This document shows positions 42,822 to 52,554 of a stretch of 64,000 nucleotides of DNA, piece after piece (the stretch's first letter is position 1; each line of letters begins with the position of its first letter). Below the pieces are notes generated by a model, which was given only the letters and a program-made list of their open reading frames with translations, ran no database searches and was not told where the DNA came from. Both the position numbers and the translations under genes were made by a program. This DNA comes from Chloroflexota bacterium. GTDB lineage: Bacteria; Chloroflexota; Anaerolineae; Anaerolineales; Villigracilaceae. The DNA lies in the NCBI GenBank assembly GCA_019873735.1, contig JAIOAQ010000006.1, positions 47,942 to 111,941 on the forward strand, in the 5' to 3' direction.

Positions 42822-44195
42822 TCAACTTTGCTTCGCAGTGGGCAAAGAGACGGTTATCTTCAAGCCGCCCTGCGGCAAATTACAAGCCTCAATACGACCG
42901 CCTTGGGCCTCCACCAATTGACGGGCAATGGCCAGGCCCAGTCCGGCGCCGCCGGAGGCGCGCGACCTGGACTTTTCGCCGCGCCAGAAACGCTGGAAGA
43001 TCTTTGGCAAGTCCGCTTCTGGGACACCGGGGCCATTGTCGCTCACGCTCAGGCTCACCTCGCCGACACCCGGCTCAATGAGCAGGCTCACCTGTCCTGC
43101 CTGAGGCGCATATCGCAGCGCATTGCTCAGCAGGTTGGCAATCACCTGCCCGGTGCGTTGGGCATCTGCCAGCACCAATGTATCGGCAGCCAGGTCTTGG
43201 ACCTCTAAGCGGATATTTTTCTCGTCTGCCTGCGCAGAGAACAGGTCCACCGCGCGGCGGGCCAGGTCTCCAAGACGAAGCGGCACCCGCTCGATGTGCA
43301 GTTGACCCGATTCGGCCAGCGACAACAGGCGCAGGTCCTCCACCAATCGTTCCAACAGGTAGGTTTCTTCCAGAGCCGGCGTGATTTGGCTGGCATCTGC
43401 CGGGTAGACGCCATCTAAGATGCCCTCCAGCCGCCCGCGCAAGATGGTAAGCGGGGTACGCAACTCATGCGCCACATCGGCCAGAAAATCACGGCGTTCA
43501 CGTTCCTGGCGTTCAAGCGCAGCGGCCATATGATTGAAACTGTCGCTCAGGTCGCGTAAGTCGTCGGGACCTTCCACGCGAACGCGGGTATCGAGTTTGC
43601 CTTCAGAAACAGCATGGGCAGCAGCAATGACCTCCGCCAGAGGGTTGACAAAACGGCGTGAGAGCAACAAGCCAATCAGGACGGTAAGTAAGGCAAGGAA
43701 GATAGAAATGAGGCTAATTGGATAGAGCAGGCTGCCAATTAACATGATTTTGCGCGGCGCGGCCCGCGGCAAAAGCACCAGCGTGCCGATCTGCGTCGGG
43801 CCGTTATGCAAAGGAACCAGAATGTTTCTCGGGTTTGGCTCAAAAAGGCTGCCCACCCGCGGGCTTTGGCGGTTCCCATACTCTGCAAGAATACGGTTCT
43901 GTGGGTCCAGCAAAATGGTCTCGTCCCAGCGGACGATAAAGTCGGGAGCGGGATGGCGGTCCATCAGGCGGAAGGCGCTTTCAACCCCATCCCAGTTCCC
44001 ATGTCCCAGGTAGTAACTTTCAAGGATGGAAATAGCCGGCAGACGATAAAGGGCATTGTTTGTGCGCCCATAGGCCAGGTAGCCAAATGTCAACGCCAGG
44101 ATGAAGGCTGCCGTCAACAGGACAACGGTAGCAAAGGCGCGCATGAGCAACGTAAACAGACGCTTGCGAATAACCGCGACAGAAGAACGGGTCAT
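42822..44195 (-). CDS. HAMP-containing sensor histidine kinase
   Basis: A 457-residue membrane kinase: TM1 (about 18-40), extracellular sensor (41-148), TM2 (about 150-180), HAMP (181-232), HisKA with H243 (VAHELRTPL) and HATPase (N-box NLLSNALRYAP, G1 DNGPG, G2 GGAGLGLAI). It has the BaeS/VicK layout. The RR stop is three bases upstream of its ATG, so the pair is co-translated. The stimulus is unknown; adjacent MacAB-like genes suggest an envelope or drug-stress response, by context only. Confidence 0.93.
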   Translation of the reverse strand: MTRSSVAVIRKRLFTLLMRAFATVVLLTAAFILALTFGYLAYGRTNNALYRLPAISILESYYLGHGNWDGVESAFRLMDRHPAPDFIVRWDETILLDPQNRILAEYGNRQSPRVGSLFEPNPRNILVPLHNGPTQIGTLVLLPRAAPRKIMLIGSLLYPISLISIFLALLTVLIGLLLSRRFVNPLAEVIAAAHAVSEGKLDTRVRVEGPDDLRDLSDSFNHMAAALERQERERRDFLADVAHELRTPLTILRGRLEGILDGVYPADASQITPALEETYLLERLVEDLRLLSLAESGQLHIERVPLRLGDLARRAVDLFSAQADEKNIRLEVQDLAADTLVLADAQRTGQVIANLLSNALRYAPQAGQVSLLIEPGVGEVSLSVSDNGPGVPEADLPKIFQRFWRGEKSRSRASGGAGLGLAIARQLVEAQGGRIEACNLPQGGLKITVSLPTAKQS

Positions 44196-44198
44196 AGT

Positions 44199-44888
44199 TT
44201 AAGGTTCCTGTAGGGCTTCAAACTTGTAACCAATCCCATGCACGGTGATGATATAGCGCGGCCCGCCTTCATCCGGCTCCAGTTTACGGCGCAGGTTGCG
44301 GATATGGGAGTCGATGGCGCGTTCATAACTCTCAAAAGCCACGCCATGGACGGCATTGAGCAATTGGGCGCGCGAGAAAATGCGGCCGGGTTGGCTCATC
44401 AATGTAGCCAGAATTTCAAATTCGGTAGGCGTAAGAGAGACGGCACGATCCGGCAAACTGACCTCGTAGCGGGTACGGTCAAGCGTCACATTGCCAACGC
44501 GAATCACATCGCCAGACGGGTCACCGCTGACGCGGCGCAAAACAACGCGCACACGCGCTACCAGTTCACGCGGGCTAAAGGGCTTGGTGATGTAATCATC
44601 AGCGCCCAGTTCCAGGCCGATCAGTTTATCGGTCTCTTCCACGCGGGCGGTAAGCATAATGACCGGCACATTGCTTTCCTTACGCAATGCCCGGCAGACA
44701 TCCAGGCCGTCCATGCCGGGCAGCATCAGGTCCAGCACAACCAGATCGGGTTTTTCGCGGCGTACCAGGCGCAAGCCCTCTGCGCCATCACCGGCAGCAA
44801 TGACATCAAAACCGGCTGAGCGCAGGTAATCACAGCAAATTTCTACAATCTTGGGTTCGTCATCAATGACAAGAATCTTTTTGGGCAT
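44199..44888 (-). CDS. OmpR-family response regulator
   Basis: A 229-residue regulator: receiver domain with D9/D10, phosphoacceptor D53 (LDLMLPGMDG), Thr in MLTARVE and Lys in ITKPF, then a winged-helix DNA-binding domain (about 128-225; SLTPTEFEILATLM, VDSHIRNLRRKLEPD-like). First gene of the two-component operon. A promoter with TATAAT lies nine bases ahead of its ATG, and F1 copy C sits just beyond that. Confidence 0.94.
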   Translation of the reverse strand: MPKKILVIDDEPKIVEICCDYLRSAGFDVIAAGDGAEGLRLVRREKPDLVVLDLMLPGMDGLDVCRALRKESNVPVIMLTARVEETDKLIGLELGADDYITKPFSPRELVARVRVVLRRVSGDPSGDVIRVGNVTLDRTRYEVSLPDRAVSLTPTEFEILATLMSQPGRIFSRAQLLNAVHGVAFESYERAIDSHIRNLRRKLEPDEGGPRYIITVHGIGYKFEALQEP

Positions 44889-44897
44889 CTTACGATA

Positions 44898-44928
44898 ATT
44901 ATAAGTCGGTGTACCAGAAATTGTTCAA
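44898..44928 (-). promoter_or_regulatory. Promoter of the OmpR-type two-component operon
   Basis: On the minus strand TTGAAC (44923-44928) precedes TATAAT (44898-44903) by 19 bases, slightly long. The -10 ends nine bases ahead of the ATG, so the leader is only 2-3 nt. F1 copy C starts at 44933, directly upstream. Confidence 0.5.
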
Positions 44929-44932
44929 TCGG

Positions 44933-45045
44933 GTAACTACCTACCTCCCGCAGGTTAGGACGGGACTGTCAATCGGTGCCGGCAATCAAGGAAGTGTTTT
45001 CCGGTTTGGAAATTGCGCCAAAACCTGCGGGAGGGTTAAGAGTAG
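44933..45045 (+). repeat. Dispersed repeat F1, copy C (long form)
   Basis: About 113 bp. The left end is GTAACTACCTACCTCCCGCA and the right end AACCTGCGGGAGGGTT, with the internal block TTTGGAAATTGC. It is more diverged inside than copies A and B. It lies between two minus-strand genes, just upstream of the response-regulator promoter. Confidence 0.82.
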
Positions 45046-45111
45046 CCGGCGAGTTGCAGGAGCCGGTTGCGGCTTCTGGACAATCGCCAGAAAATCAGCA
45101 TGGACGCAGGC

Positions 45112-46338
45112 CTATTCGTACCGCAAGGCTTCGACCGGCTCAAGGCCCGCGGCGCGGTTGGCAGGGTAAATCCCAAAGAACAGCCCTACCGCGGTTGAAA
45201 ACAGGGTGGAAAGCAAAATGGCATTCAGGCCAACCTGCGGGTTGAGCGGCGTGCTGCTGGCAGCGGCAATCCGCCCGACGACCAGCGAGATGACCCAGCC
45301 GAGAGCAATGCCCAGCAAACCGCCCAGCAGGCTAAGCAGCGATGACTCGGTGAGAAACTGGACCAGGATATCGCGGCGGCGCGCTCCCAGCGCCTTACGC
45401 AAGCCAATCTCGCGCGTCCGCTCCGTTACCGAGACCAGCATGATGTTCATAATGCCGATTCCACCCACCAGCAGGGAGATTCCTGCTATGCCGCCCAAAA
45501 AGACCGTCAATACACCGGTAATCGTGGTTGCCATGCTAAGGAAATCCTGCTGCGAAAAAATTGTGAAATCGTCTTCGCCAATCTCCGTCCGGTGGCGCGT
45601 GCGCAGAATCTGGGCAATTTCTTCAGAGGCCTGGGGGATGGCCTCGGCACTCACCGCCTGAACAAAAATCGTATCTACATTCCCGTCCCGCTCAGGCACC
45701 AGACGGCTCTGAGCAGTCGTCAGCGGCACCAGGACGCGGTCATCCTGGTTGCCCATTGAACCGCCGCCTTTAGAAGCCAGCACACCAATAATTCGGAATG
45801 GCTGCCCGTTGAGGCGGATTGTCTCCCCGACCAGGCCGGTTGTCCGGCCGAAGAGCGCCTGAGCGGTATCCGGGCCGATGATGGCTACAGAGGCGCGGCC
45901 ATTGAGATGGGTCTCACCGATAAATTCACCTTCCGTCAGCGTTTCGTTGCGTACCTGTTGATGGGCAGGGACGACACCATTGACAGACACGTCCCGTTTT
46001 TCGCCTCCGCCTGCGACCTGAGCCTGGGCGTTGACGACCGGAGCAACAGCCTGAATGGACGGCGCGGCCAGAGAATCGGCCAGCGCGTTGGCATCTTTCA
46101 TCGTCAAAGGGCGCGGATGGCGCACATCGGCTTCTTGATTGCCGGGAAAGACAAACAAGATGTTGGTGCCAATCCCATTAATCGAACCGGTAATCGAATC
46201 CTGGGCGCCTTGCCCGATAGCCAGCATGGCGACAACAGCCGCCACCCCAATCACAATGCCCAAAATGGTCAGCGCCGAGCGCACCTTGTTGGCCGCCAGG
46301 CTGTCCAGGGCTTCTCCAAAGATTTGCAGCAGACTCAT
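45112..46338 (-). CDS. MacB-like ABC transporter permease
   Basis: A 408-residue permease with MacB core and FtsX domains: TM1 near the N-terminus (about 18-42), a large extracytoplasmic domain (about 45-265) and three C-terminal TM helices. Typical blocks: [36 protein letters not shown] and [13 protein letters not shown]. It overlaps the ATPase gene by 4 bp. MacAB-type pumps export peptides, antibiotics or lipids by mechanotransmission. No TolC-type protein is seen, as expected for a monoderm. Confidence 0.92.
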   Translation of the reverse strand: MSLLQIFGEALDSLAANKVRSALTILGIVIGVAAVVAMLAIGQGAQDSITGSINGIGTNILFVFPGNQEADVRHPRPLTMKDANALADSLAAPSIQAVAPVVNAQAQVAGGGEKRDVSVNGVVPAHQQVRNETLTEGEFIGETHLNGRASVAIIGPDTAQALFGRTTGLVGETIRLNGQPFRIIGVLASKGGGSMGNQDDRVLVPLTTAQSRLVPERDGNVDTIFVQAVSAEAIPQASEEIAQILRTRHRTEIGEDDFTIFSQQDFLSMATTITGVLTVFLGGIAGISLLVGGIGIMNIMLVSVTERTREIGLRKALGARRRDILVQFLTESSLLSLLGGLLGIALGWVISLVVGRIAAASSTPLNPQVGLNAILLSTLFSTAVGLFFGIYPANRAAGLEPVEALRYE

Positions 46339-47015
46339 TGTACAGCCTCCACCTGTCCGTCGCGGATGCGGATCACCCGTTCACACTGTGCGCCCACGTT
46401 AGGGTCATGCGTCACAATGATCAGCGTCGTGCCGCGCTCGCGGTTGAGCGTCAGCAGCAGATCCATAATTTCCTGGCCTACCCTGGAATCGAGATTGCCG
46501 GTGGGCTCATCGGCCATGATAATGGCAGGATTGTTGACCAGCGCCCGTGCAATAGCCACACGCTGTTGCTGCCCGCCAGAAAGTTCCGTTGGCTTGTGAT
46601 GGATGCGGTCTGCCAGACCAACCGTTTCAAGCACCCGGCGCGCCTGCTCTTTTCGGCCGGAGGTCAGGCCGGCATAGCGCAGCGGAAGTTCTACATTGGC
46701 CAGGGCAGTAGCGCGCGGCAGCAGGTTGAACGACTGGAAGATGAAGCCAACTTTGCGATTGCGCACGGCGGCCAACTGGTCATCCCGCAAGCGGGAAACC
46801 GGCTCGCCATCCAGGATATATTCGCCGTCGCTGGGATGGTCGAGACAGCCCAAGATGTTCATCAAGGTGGATTTCCCCGATCCGGAGGGTCCCATGATGG
46901 CAACCGCCTCTCCCCTCTGAATCTCCAGCGAGACGCCTGAAAGGGCGCGCACCTCAATCTCGCCCATTTTGTAAACCTTGGTCAAATCTCTGGCTACGAT
47001 CACAGGAGTTGACAT
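46335..47015 (-). CDS. MacB-type ABC transporter ATPase
   Basis: A 226-residue LolD/MacB-type ATPase: Walker [11 protein letters not shown]-loop FQSFNLL, signature [13 protein letters not shown], Walker [13 protein letters not shown] and His switch VTHDP. It is the middle gene of the adaptor-ATPase-permease operon. Start: ATG 47015, six bases after GGAG; an ATG two codons earlier overlaps that site. Confidence 0.94.
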   Translation of the reverse strand: MSTPVIVARDLTKVYKMGEIEVRALSGVSLEIQRGEAVAIMGPSGSGKSTLMNILGCLDHPSDGEYILDGEPVSRLRDDQLAAVRNRKVGFIFQSFNLLPRATALANVELPLRYAGLTSGRKEQARRVLETVGLADRIHHKPTELSGGQQQRVAIARALVNNPAIIMADEPTGNLDSRVGQEIMDLLLTLNRERGTTLIIVTHDPNVGAQCERVIRIRDGQVEAVQ

Positions 47016-47024
47016 ATGCATCTC

Positions 47025-48341
47025 CTACGGGCGGAACATGCGCATACCGCCATTGCCCGGGCCAGGCTGCACTGAGGCCGCGGGCGGGTTCAAAATAATC
47101 AGGTCACCAACCTTCAGGTCATCACTGAATACCTGGCTGTAAGAGTCAGAAGAGGCCCCCAGTCGAATCTTGACTGCAACCGGCTGGTTATCTCTCAGTA
47201 TGTAAACCACGCGCTCGCCATTGACCACGCGCACGGCCCGATTTGGGACCAGCAGCGTATCGGTCAAGTGGATGACTTCAATTTCAACGGCTGCCGTCAT
47301 GCCGGGGCGCACCTGTTCATCGGCGTCGGTGATGACCACGGTGACGTTAAAGTTGACGGCCCCGCTCGTACTTGTTCCGACCACACCCACTTCGGATACC
47401 CGGCCATGATAGGTCTTGCCGGGGACGGCATCAAACGTCACCGTAGCAGGCTGCCCAACCGCTACCTGGTTGATATCCACTTCAGAGACCTCCACATCCA
47501 GCAAGAGACGCGTAAGGTCATCCACACGGAAAGCGCTTTGCCCTGCAGAGACAATATCGCCTACCTGTGGTTCGGCTTCGGTAATGACGCCATCAAATGG
47601 GGCAATAATTTTTGCCTGATCAAGAGTAGCCTGAGCGGCGTTCACGCGTGCCTGCGCTGCGGCGACATCGTCCGGATTAGGGCCGTCCTTGAGGCGGTCA
47701 TAAGTGCGCTGGGCATCTTCAAGTTTGGCTCGGGCCAGCGCCAGTTTCTCATCTGCAATGGCTTTTTCATCCTCATCCGGGTAATACTTAACGGTGGTGA
47801 TGCGCGGGACTTTGCGCGGCCCAAGTGGGGTCTGCTGAACAACAATTTTGACCACCTCATAAGTGACGCGTTCGTTCAGGCTCTCGCGGTATTCTTTGGC
47901 GTCATCGTAATCTTCCTGTGCCTGCCGCAGGTTAATGGCCGCCTGTGCCAGGTCGGTATCTGAACTGAGCAGGTCCTCCAGGGCTTTTTTGGCAGAGACC
48001 AAATCGGCCTGCGCCAGGATGACACTCTGCGGCAGGCTGGCTGCATCTAAGGTGGCGAGGACATCGCCGGCTTTGACCCGATCGCGAATCTGATAATTGA
48101 CCTGGGCAACCGTACCGCTTGTCTTCCAAACCAGAGAGGCGCTCTGACTGGCGCGCACACTGCCGCTGGCGCCAACAATTGCAGTCAATTCGCCTAAAGC
48201 CGCAGGTTCGGTTTCGTAAACAGAGATTTCCTGGGCGTTGACGTTCAGGCGGGTAAACAAGACAACGGCAGCGGCCACAAGCACCAGCGCAACAATCAGG
48301 GTTGCCTTGTAATGCTGCTTAAGGTAAGAAACAAATCTCAT
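47025..48341 (-). CDS. HlyD/MacA-type membrane-fusion adaptor
   Basis: A 438-residue adaptor with one N-terminal TM helix (about 16-34), a biotinyl-lipoyl-like domain (GTVAQVNYQIRDRVKAGDVL), a long alpha-hairpin (about 110-225) and beta-barrel domains (VGDIVSAGQSAFRVDD, VRPGMTAAVEIEV). It bridges substrate to the MacB-type permease. Start: ATG 48341, directly after GGAGGAAGGAT. First gene of the exporter operon. Confidence 0.92.
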   Translation of the reverse strand: MRFVSYLKQHYKATLIVALVLVAAAVVLFTRLNVNAQEISVYETEPAALGELTAIVGASGSVRASQSASLVWKTSGTVAQVNYQIRDRVKAGDVLATLDAASLPQSVILAQADLVSAKKALEDLLSSDTDLAQAAINLRQAQEDYDDAKEYRESLNERVTYEVVKIVVQQTPLGPRKVPRITTVKYYPDEDEKAIADEKLALARAKLEDAQRTYDRLKDGPNPDDVAAAQARVNAAQATLDQAKIIAPFDGVITEAEPQVGDIVSAGQSAFRVDDLTRLLLDVEVSEVDINQVAVGQPATVTFDAVPGKTYHGRVSEVGVVGTSTSGAVNFNVTVVITDADEQVRPGMTAAVEIEVIHLTDTLLVPNRAVRVVNGERVVYILRDNQPVAVKIRLGASSDSYSQVFSDDLKVGDLIILNPPAASVQPGPGNGGMRMFRP

Positions 48342-48654
48342 ATCCTTCCTCCAGATCATATTCTTTGGGCGGCCAAAGGAGTGGTCTCGCTCTGCAGGGC
48401 GGGCGCAAGCAATTTGCCACAAACGCTGCCCGAAAATGCCAGGAAAATTGGTGCGGCTTCATGAAATTCGTGGCCAATCTTCTCACGGATTCACTCGCTC
48501 AACGGCGAGGCCGCCCCACACAACAGCAAACAGTTTGAGCCGCCAATTAATCTGGCGGAAAGATAACAGAGAGATATCGAGAAATTGTGAAGATTATCGG
48601 GAGGATTATTGAGGCCCACTCAGCCAAAAACAAACATAGCCTACCAACCCTGTC
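48342..48654. other. Gap upstream of the adaptor gene
   Basis: 313 bp without a credible gene, upstream of the adaptor gene and downstream of the ABC exporter genes. CCGCCA (48540-48545) and TGGCGG (48553-48558) form a 6-bp inverted repeat, a possible operator. I see no strong promoter or F1 copy. Confidence 0.35.
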
Positions 48655-50472
48655 TCAGTCCCCTTGAATCCACTGGCCTGCCTGCTCCACATAGGCCAGA
48701 GACTGATGCCGGAAATACGTGTTGTACAGGCCGGCATAGTGGCCGCCCTGAGCCAGCAGGTCATCATGCGAGCCTTGTTCAATGATGCGGCCTTTCTCCA
48801 GCACAATGATGCGATCGGCGGCCCTAACCGTAGAGAGGCGGTGGGCAATGAGAATGCTGGTAGAGCCGGCCAACACCAGACTGAGCGCCTGCTGGATTTG
48901 CCACTCGGTGAACGGGTCAATACTGGCGGTGGCTTCGTCCAGGATAAAGATGGCAGGCCTTTGCACCAAAACGCGCAGCAAGGCCACCAACTGACGCTGT
49001 CCCATCGAAAGCATGGCGCCACGTTCGCCCACTACTGTCTCTAAGCCATTGGGCAGGGTTTCCAGCCACTCGCCGTCGCCAATTCGGCGGGCCATAGAAA
49101 GGATCTCTGCCCGGCTTACATCAGGGCAGGCGTAGCGGATATTGTCCATCACCGTGCCAGAGAACAGGAATGGCACCTGTGAAACGATGCCCAGTTGCCG
49201 CCGGTATTGCTGCAAATCGAAAGTGCGAATATCCATGCCGTCGATCAGCAAGCGGCCAGACTGGAACTCATAGAAGCGGGCAATGAGTTTGGCAATGGAG
49301 GTCTTGCCCGCGCCGGTGTGTCCTACCACAGCCAGGTTCTCGCCAGGGTGGATGAGCAGGCTGAAGTCCGAAAGAACCGGTTCGCCATCCACGTAACGGA
49401 AAGAGAGATTCTCAAAGCGGATCTCGCCCCTCAGCCGCGGCACATACCGGTTCTCTATCTGACGGACATTGGGTTCGGCGTCCATCAAAGCAAAGACTCG
49501 TTCCGAGGCCGAAAGCCCCGACTGGATGTTGGCCCAAAAGGCCGAGAGATTCATCACCGGGTCGAAGAAGCGTCCCAGACTGAGGATGAACAAATACCAG
49601 GCGCCGACCGTTACCCCGCCGGCCGCGGCGCTCAGGCCGCCGAAATAAACCAACACAGCCGTGAAGATGCCGCTCAGGGCATTCAACGTGGGCCAGATGA
49701 GGGTCAGGACCAGGCCGCGGCGCACGTTGACCCGATAGGAGGTCTGGTTGGCAGCGTCAAAGGTCTCAAAAATGCTCTGCTCCTGGCGAAAGTTCTTGGC
49801 AATGGCGATGCCCGAAATGGTTTCCTTGATGGCTGCATTGACATCGGCCATGGCCTGCATGCCGCGCTTGGTGACACGCCGCGCCATTTGACGGAAGCCA
49901 AGCGCCGTGCCAAAGACAATCGGCAGGCAGGCAAACAGGATCAATGCCAGGCGCCATTCGGTGCGGACAATGACAACACCCAGCAGGATGGCCTGAAAGA
50001 GTTGCGCGCCAACGTCACTGACGATGACCACCAGTTGGGCCAGGTCGTTGGTATCCGAGTTGATACGCGAGGCTATGCGCCCGGAGGAAAACTGGTCATA
50101 GAACGAAAGGTCATGTTCGGCGGCAGCGCGAAACGCGCGCGTGCGCAGGTCTAACACCACATCGTTCACCGCGCGGACGGTCAGGGCACGGCGGATCCAG
50201 TTGAGTCCCCAGGAAAGCGCACCAGCGAGGAAGACTGCGCCGGTGAGTAGCAGGACGAGCGAAACAGCCGGCTTCCCGGCCAACAGGTCTACCCCACGGC
50301 TGACCAGGATGGGCTGAACTGCGCCAATGACGGCCATCAGGACCGTCACCAACACAACTACGGTCATGCGGCCTTTTTGAGGAGCAAAATGTGAAAGGAT
50401 GCGCCGCACCAGTTGGCGGTCGCTGTACTGGCGGTCATATTTTTCGGTGTTCAGGCTGGCGTAAAAACCCAT
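48655..50472 (-). CDS. ABC exporter half-transporter, canonical subunit
   Basis: A 605-residue type IV ABC exporter half: six TM helices (about 40-310) and a nucleotide-binding domain. Walker A GHTGAGKTS, signature LSMGQRQL (noncanonical second half) and Walker B ILDEATASIDP with the catalytic Glu present. It follows the partner gene by 6 bp. Together they look like a heterodimeric multidrug exporter of the BmrCD/TM287-288 kind. Substrate not known. Confidence 0.92.
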   Translation of the reverse strand: MGFYASLNTEKYDRQYSDRQLVRRILSHFAPQKGRMTVVVLVTVLMAVIGAVQPILVSRGVDLLAGKPAVSLVLLLTGAVFLAGALSWGLNWIRRALTVRAVNDVVLDLRTRAFRAAAEHDLSFYDQFSSGRIASRINSDTNDLAQLVVIVSDVGAQLFQAILLGVVIVRTEWRLALILFACLPIVFGTALGFRQMARRVTKRGMQAMADVNAAIKETISGIAIAKNFRQEQSIFETFDAANQTSYRVNVRRGLVLTLIWPTLNALSGIFTAVLVYFGGLSAAAGGVTVGAWYLFILSLGRFFDPVMNLSAFWANIQSGLSASERVFALMDAEPNVRQIENRYVPRLRGEIRFENLSFRYVDGEPVLSDFSLLIHPGENLAVVGHTGAGKTSIAKLIARFYEFQSGRLLIDGMDIRTFDLQQYRRQLGIVSQVPFLFSGTVMDNIRYACPDVSRAEILSMARRIGDGEWLETLPNGLETVVGERGAMLSMGQRQLVALLRVLVQRPAIFILDEATASIDPFTEWQIQQALSLVLAGSTSILIAHRLSTVRAADRIIVLEKGRIIEQGSHDDLLAQGGHYAGLYNTYFRHQSLAYVEQAGQWIQGD

Positions 50473-50478
50473 AGTTTC

Positions 50479-52272
50479 CTATTCTCTAAAAATCCTGGCA
50501 TACGCATCTGAGGTGCGCATCAGTTCATCGTGGGTGCCGATCGCGGCCAGTTGACCCTGGCGCAGGACGATGATGAGGTCGGCCCAACGGATTTGCGATA
50601 AGCGGTGAGTAATGATGAGCGTGGTGCGTCCTTTGGCGGCTGCAGCAATGGCACGCTGAATCTTATCTTCGGTGGCGCTGTCAATGGCGCTGGTCGAATC
50701 GTCCAGAATCAAAATGCGGGGATCCGTCAGGAAGGCGCGGGCAATGGCCAGACGCTGACGCTGTCCGCCGGAGAGGGTGACGCCGCGCTCGCCGATAACC
50801 GTATCATAGCCGTTTTCAAGCGTGCAAATAAATTCATCGGCCTGGGCGGCTGCAGCGGCGGCCTCAATCTCTTCGTGGCTGGCTTCTGGCTTCCCAAAGG
50901 CGATATTTTCCCGGATGGTACGCGAGAACAGGAAGATATCCTGCTCAATGATGGAAATCTGCTGACGCAGGGCAGCCAGATTCCACTCGCGCACGTCAAC
51001 GCCATCTACCAGCACCTGGCCGGAAGTGACGTCATAGGTGCGGTTGACCAATTTAACCAGCGAGGTCTTGCCGGCGCCGGTCTGCCCGACAATGGCAACC
51101 GTTTGGCCGGGTTTGACCTTAAAGGAGATATGCTCAAGGACAGGTTCGGCCGTTCCCTCTGGCTTATCCCCCGTAGGGAGGTGAGCGTATGAAAAACTCA
51201 CGTCCTTGAATTCGATTTCTCCCCGCATTGTTCCGGCGTAGCCGGCGGCGTTCTGGTCCAGCCTGGTCTCGCGGTTCATCAGGTCGAGGATGCGGCGTGC
51301 GCCGGCCAGTCCAAGCGAAATCTGCGAGTAGGCAAAGATCGAAGTCCAGGTGGGGAATTCCAGCATCAACAGCAGGCCAAAGTAGGCCACCACGCCGCCG
51401 GTGTCAAGCAATCCCTGCAGATAGAGGAGCATGGCATGTAGCAGGCCGAGAGCCAGAATGGCCGCAAAGAGCAGCATTGGGATAAAGCGCGCTTCCAAAT
51501 CTCCCTGGCGGACATTTGCCTCGCGTACCTGACGGGCATTCACCTTGAAGCGTTCCACCTCGGCGTCTTCCTGGGCGGCGCCTTTCATGGTCTCAATGCC
51601 GTCTAAGGCCTCAGAAAGATGCGTGTTCATTCTCCCAAATGCAGAACGCACCTGATCGGTAATGGGACGCAGCCGGCGCAGATAATAGCGCGTTGCAAAA
51701 AAATACAGCCCGGCAAACAAGAGCGGGGCCAGCACCAGGCTGGGATGGTAACGCGGCGCAAACCAGACCGGCACCACCATAAAGATGAGCGAACCAATCA
51801 CCAGGTTCAAGCCGGGGCTGAACATGTAGTTGATTTCACGCACGTCGTTGGTGGCGCGCGCCATCGTGTCGCCCACCGGCTGAAGGCTGTGAAATGTCAT
51901 GCTCTTTCCCAGCAGGGAGACGTACAATTCGTCGCGCACAGTACGCTCAAAGCGTTGAGCCAGCAGTTCGGCGCCAAAGTTGCGCCCCAGTTGGAGAATG
52001 GCGCGCAAAATCTGCGAGCCGCCCATCCACAGGGCCAGCGGCAGAAGCACGCGGGTATCTGGCCGCGGCTGGAGCATGGCGTTGAAAGCCTCGCCGGTCA
52101 GCATGGGTACGTAGGCAGCAAAGACCGCGTTGCCGATGGCGCCAATAATGAGCAAGAGAATCAGCCACCACTGACGGACAGCATGAGAAAGTATCCAGCG
52201 AATGGCTGTTGTGCGATCCGATTGGTAGCGGCGCGGAAGAGAAAATTCGGTCGGTGTAGAGAGAACGGTCAT
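50479..52272 (-). CDS. ABC exporter half-transporter, degenerate-site subunit
   Basis: A 597-residue partner with six TM helices and an ATPase domain: Walker A GQTGAGKTS, signature LSGGQRQRLAIAR, and Walker B LILDDSTSAID in which Asp replaces the catalytic Glu. That substitution is typical of the degenerate site of heterodimeric exporters and supports pairing with the next gene. A TACAAT box nine bases before the ATG gives a very short leader. First gene of the pair. Confidence 0.92.
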   Translation of the reverse strand: MTVLSTPTEFSLPRRYQSDRTTAIRWILSHAVRQWWLILLLIIGAIGNAVFAAYVPMLTGEAFNAMLQPRPDTRVLLPLALWMGGSQILRAILQLGRNFGAELLAQRFERTVRDELYVSLLGKSMTFHSLQPVGDTMARATNDVREINYMFSPGLNLVIGSLIFMVVPVWFAPRYHPSLVLAPLLFAGLYFFATRYYLRRLRPITDQVRSAFGRMNTHLSEALDGIETMKGAAQEDAEVERFKVNARQVREANVRQGDLEARFIPMLLFAAILALGLLHAMLLYLQGLLDTGGVVAYFGLLLMLEFPTWTSIFAYSQISLGLAGARRILDLMNRETRLDQNAAGYAGTMRGEIEFKDVSFSYAHLPTGDKPEGTAEPVLEHISFKVKPGQTVAIVGQTGAGKTSLVKLVNRTYDVTSGQVLVDGVDVREWNLAALRQQISIIEQDIFLFSRTIRENIAFGKPEASHEEIEAAAAAAQADEFICTLENGYDTVIGERGVTLSGGQRQRLAIARAFLTDPRILILDDSTSAIDSATEDKIQRAIAAAAKGRTTLIITHRLSQIRWADLIIVLRQGQLAAIGTHDELMRTSDAYARIFRE

Positions 52273-52318
52273 AGGGTCTAAATTGTACCCAAAATCACAG
52301 CGATTACGCCTGACTTCA

Positions 52319-52473
52319 CTGCAAAAACAGGAAATCTCAACGCAAAGGCGCCAGGACGCAAAGAAAATGCAATTTCCAATGCAAAATCTTCGTTTTTCGG
52401 TATTGGACTATGCATAAAAGCTTAAAAATCTTGGCGACTTTGCGTCCTTGCGTTAGAAACGCCCTTTTTGCAG
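52319..52473. repeat. Repeat F2, full element
   Basis: 155 bp with inverted ends CTGCAAAAA ... TTTTTGCAG. Inside lie matching arms AACGCAAAGG...GGACGCAAAG (52339-52363) and CTTTGCGTCCTTGCGTTA (52438-52455). The centre (52364-52430) is AT-rich and noncoding. Isolated arms occur at 1237-1272 and 24697-24747, both next to F1. Confidence 0.72.
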
Positions 52474-52505
52474 TAGAGTCACGCCTGAAACTGGCGGTTT
52501 TCGTC

Positions 52506-52533
52506 ACTGCCCTGAATCATCCCTCAGGGCAGT
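52506..52533. terminator. Hairpin after the large lipoprotein gene
   Basis: ACTGCCCTGA (52506-52515) pairs with TCAGGGCAGT (52524-52533), loop 8 nt. It is followed by TTTT on the plus strand. For the minus-strand lipoprotein gene the hairpin is present but the U-tract is not, so direction is uncertain. Confidence 0.5.
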
Positions 52534-52554
52534 TTTTGAGGCGCCTCTCCAAAC

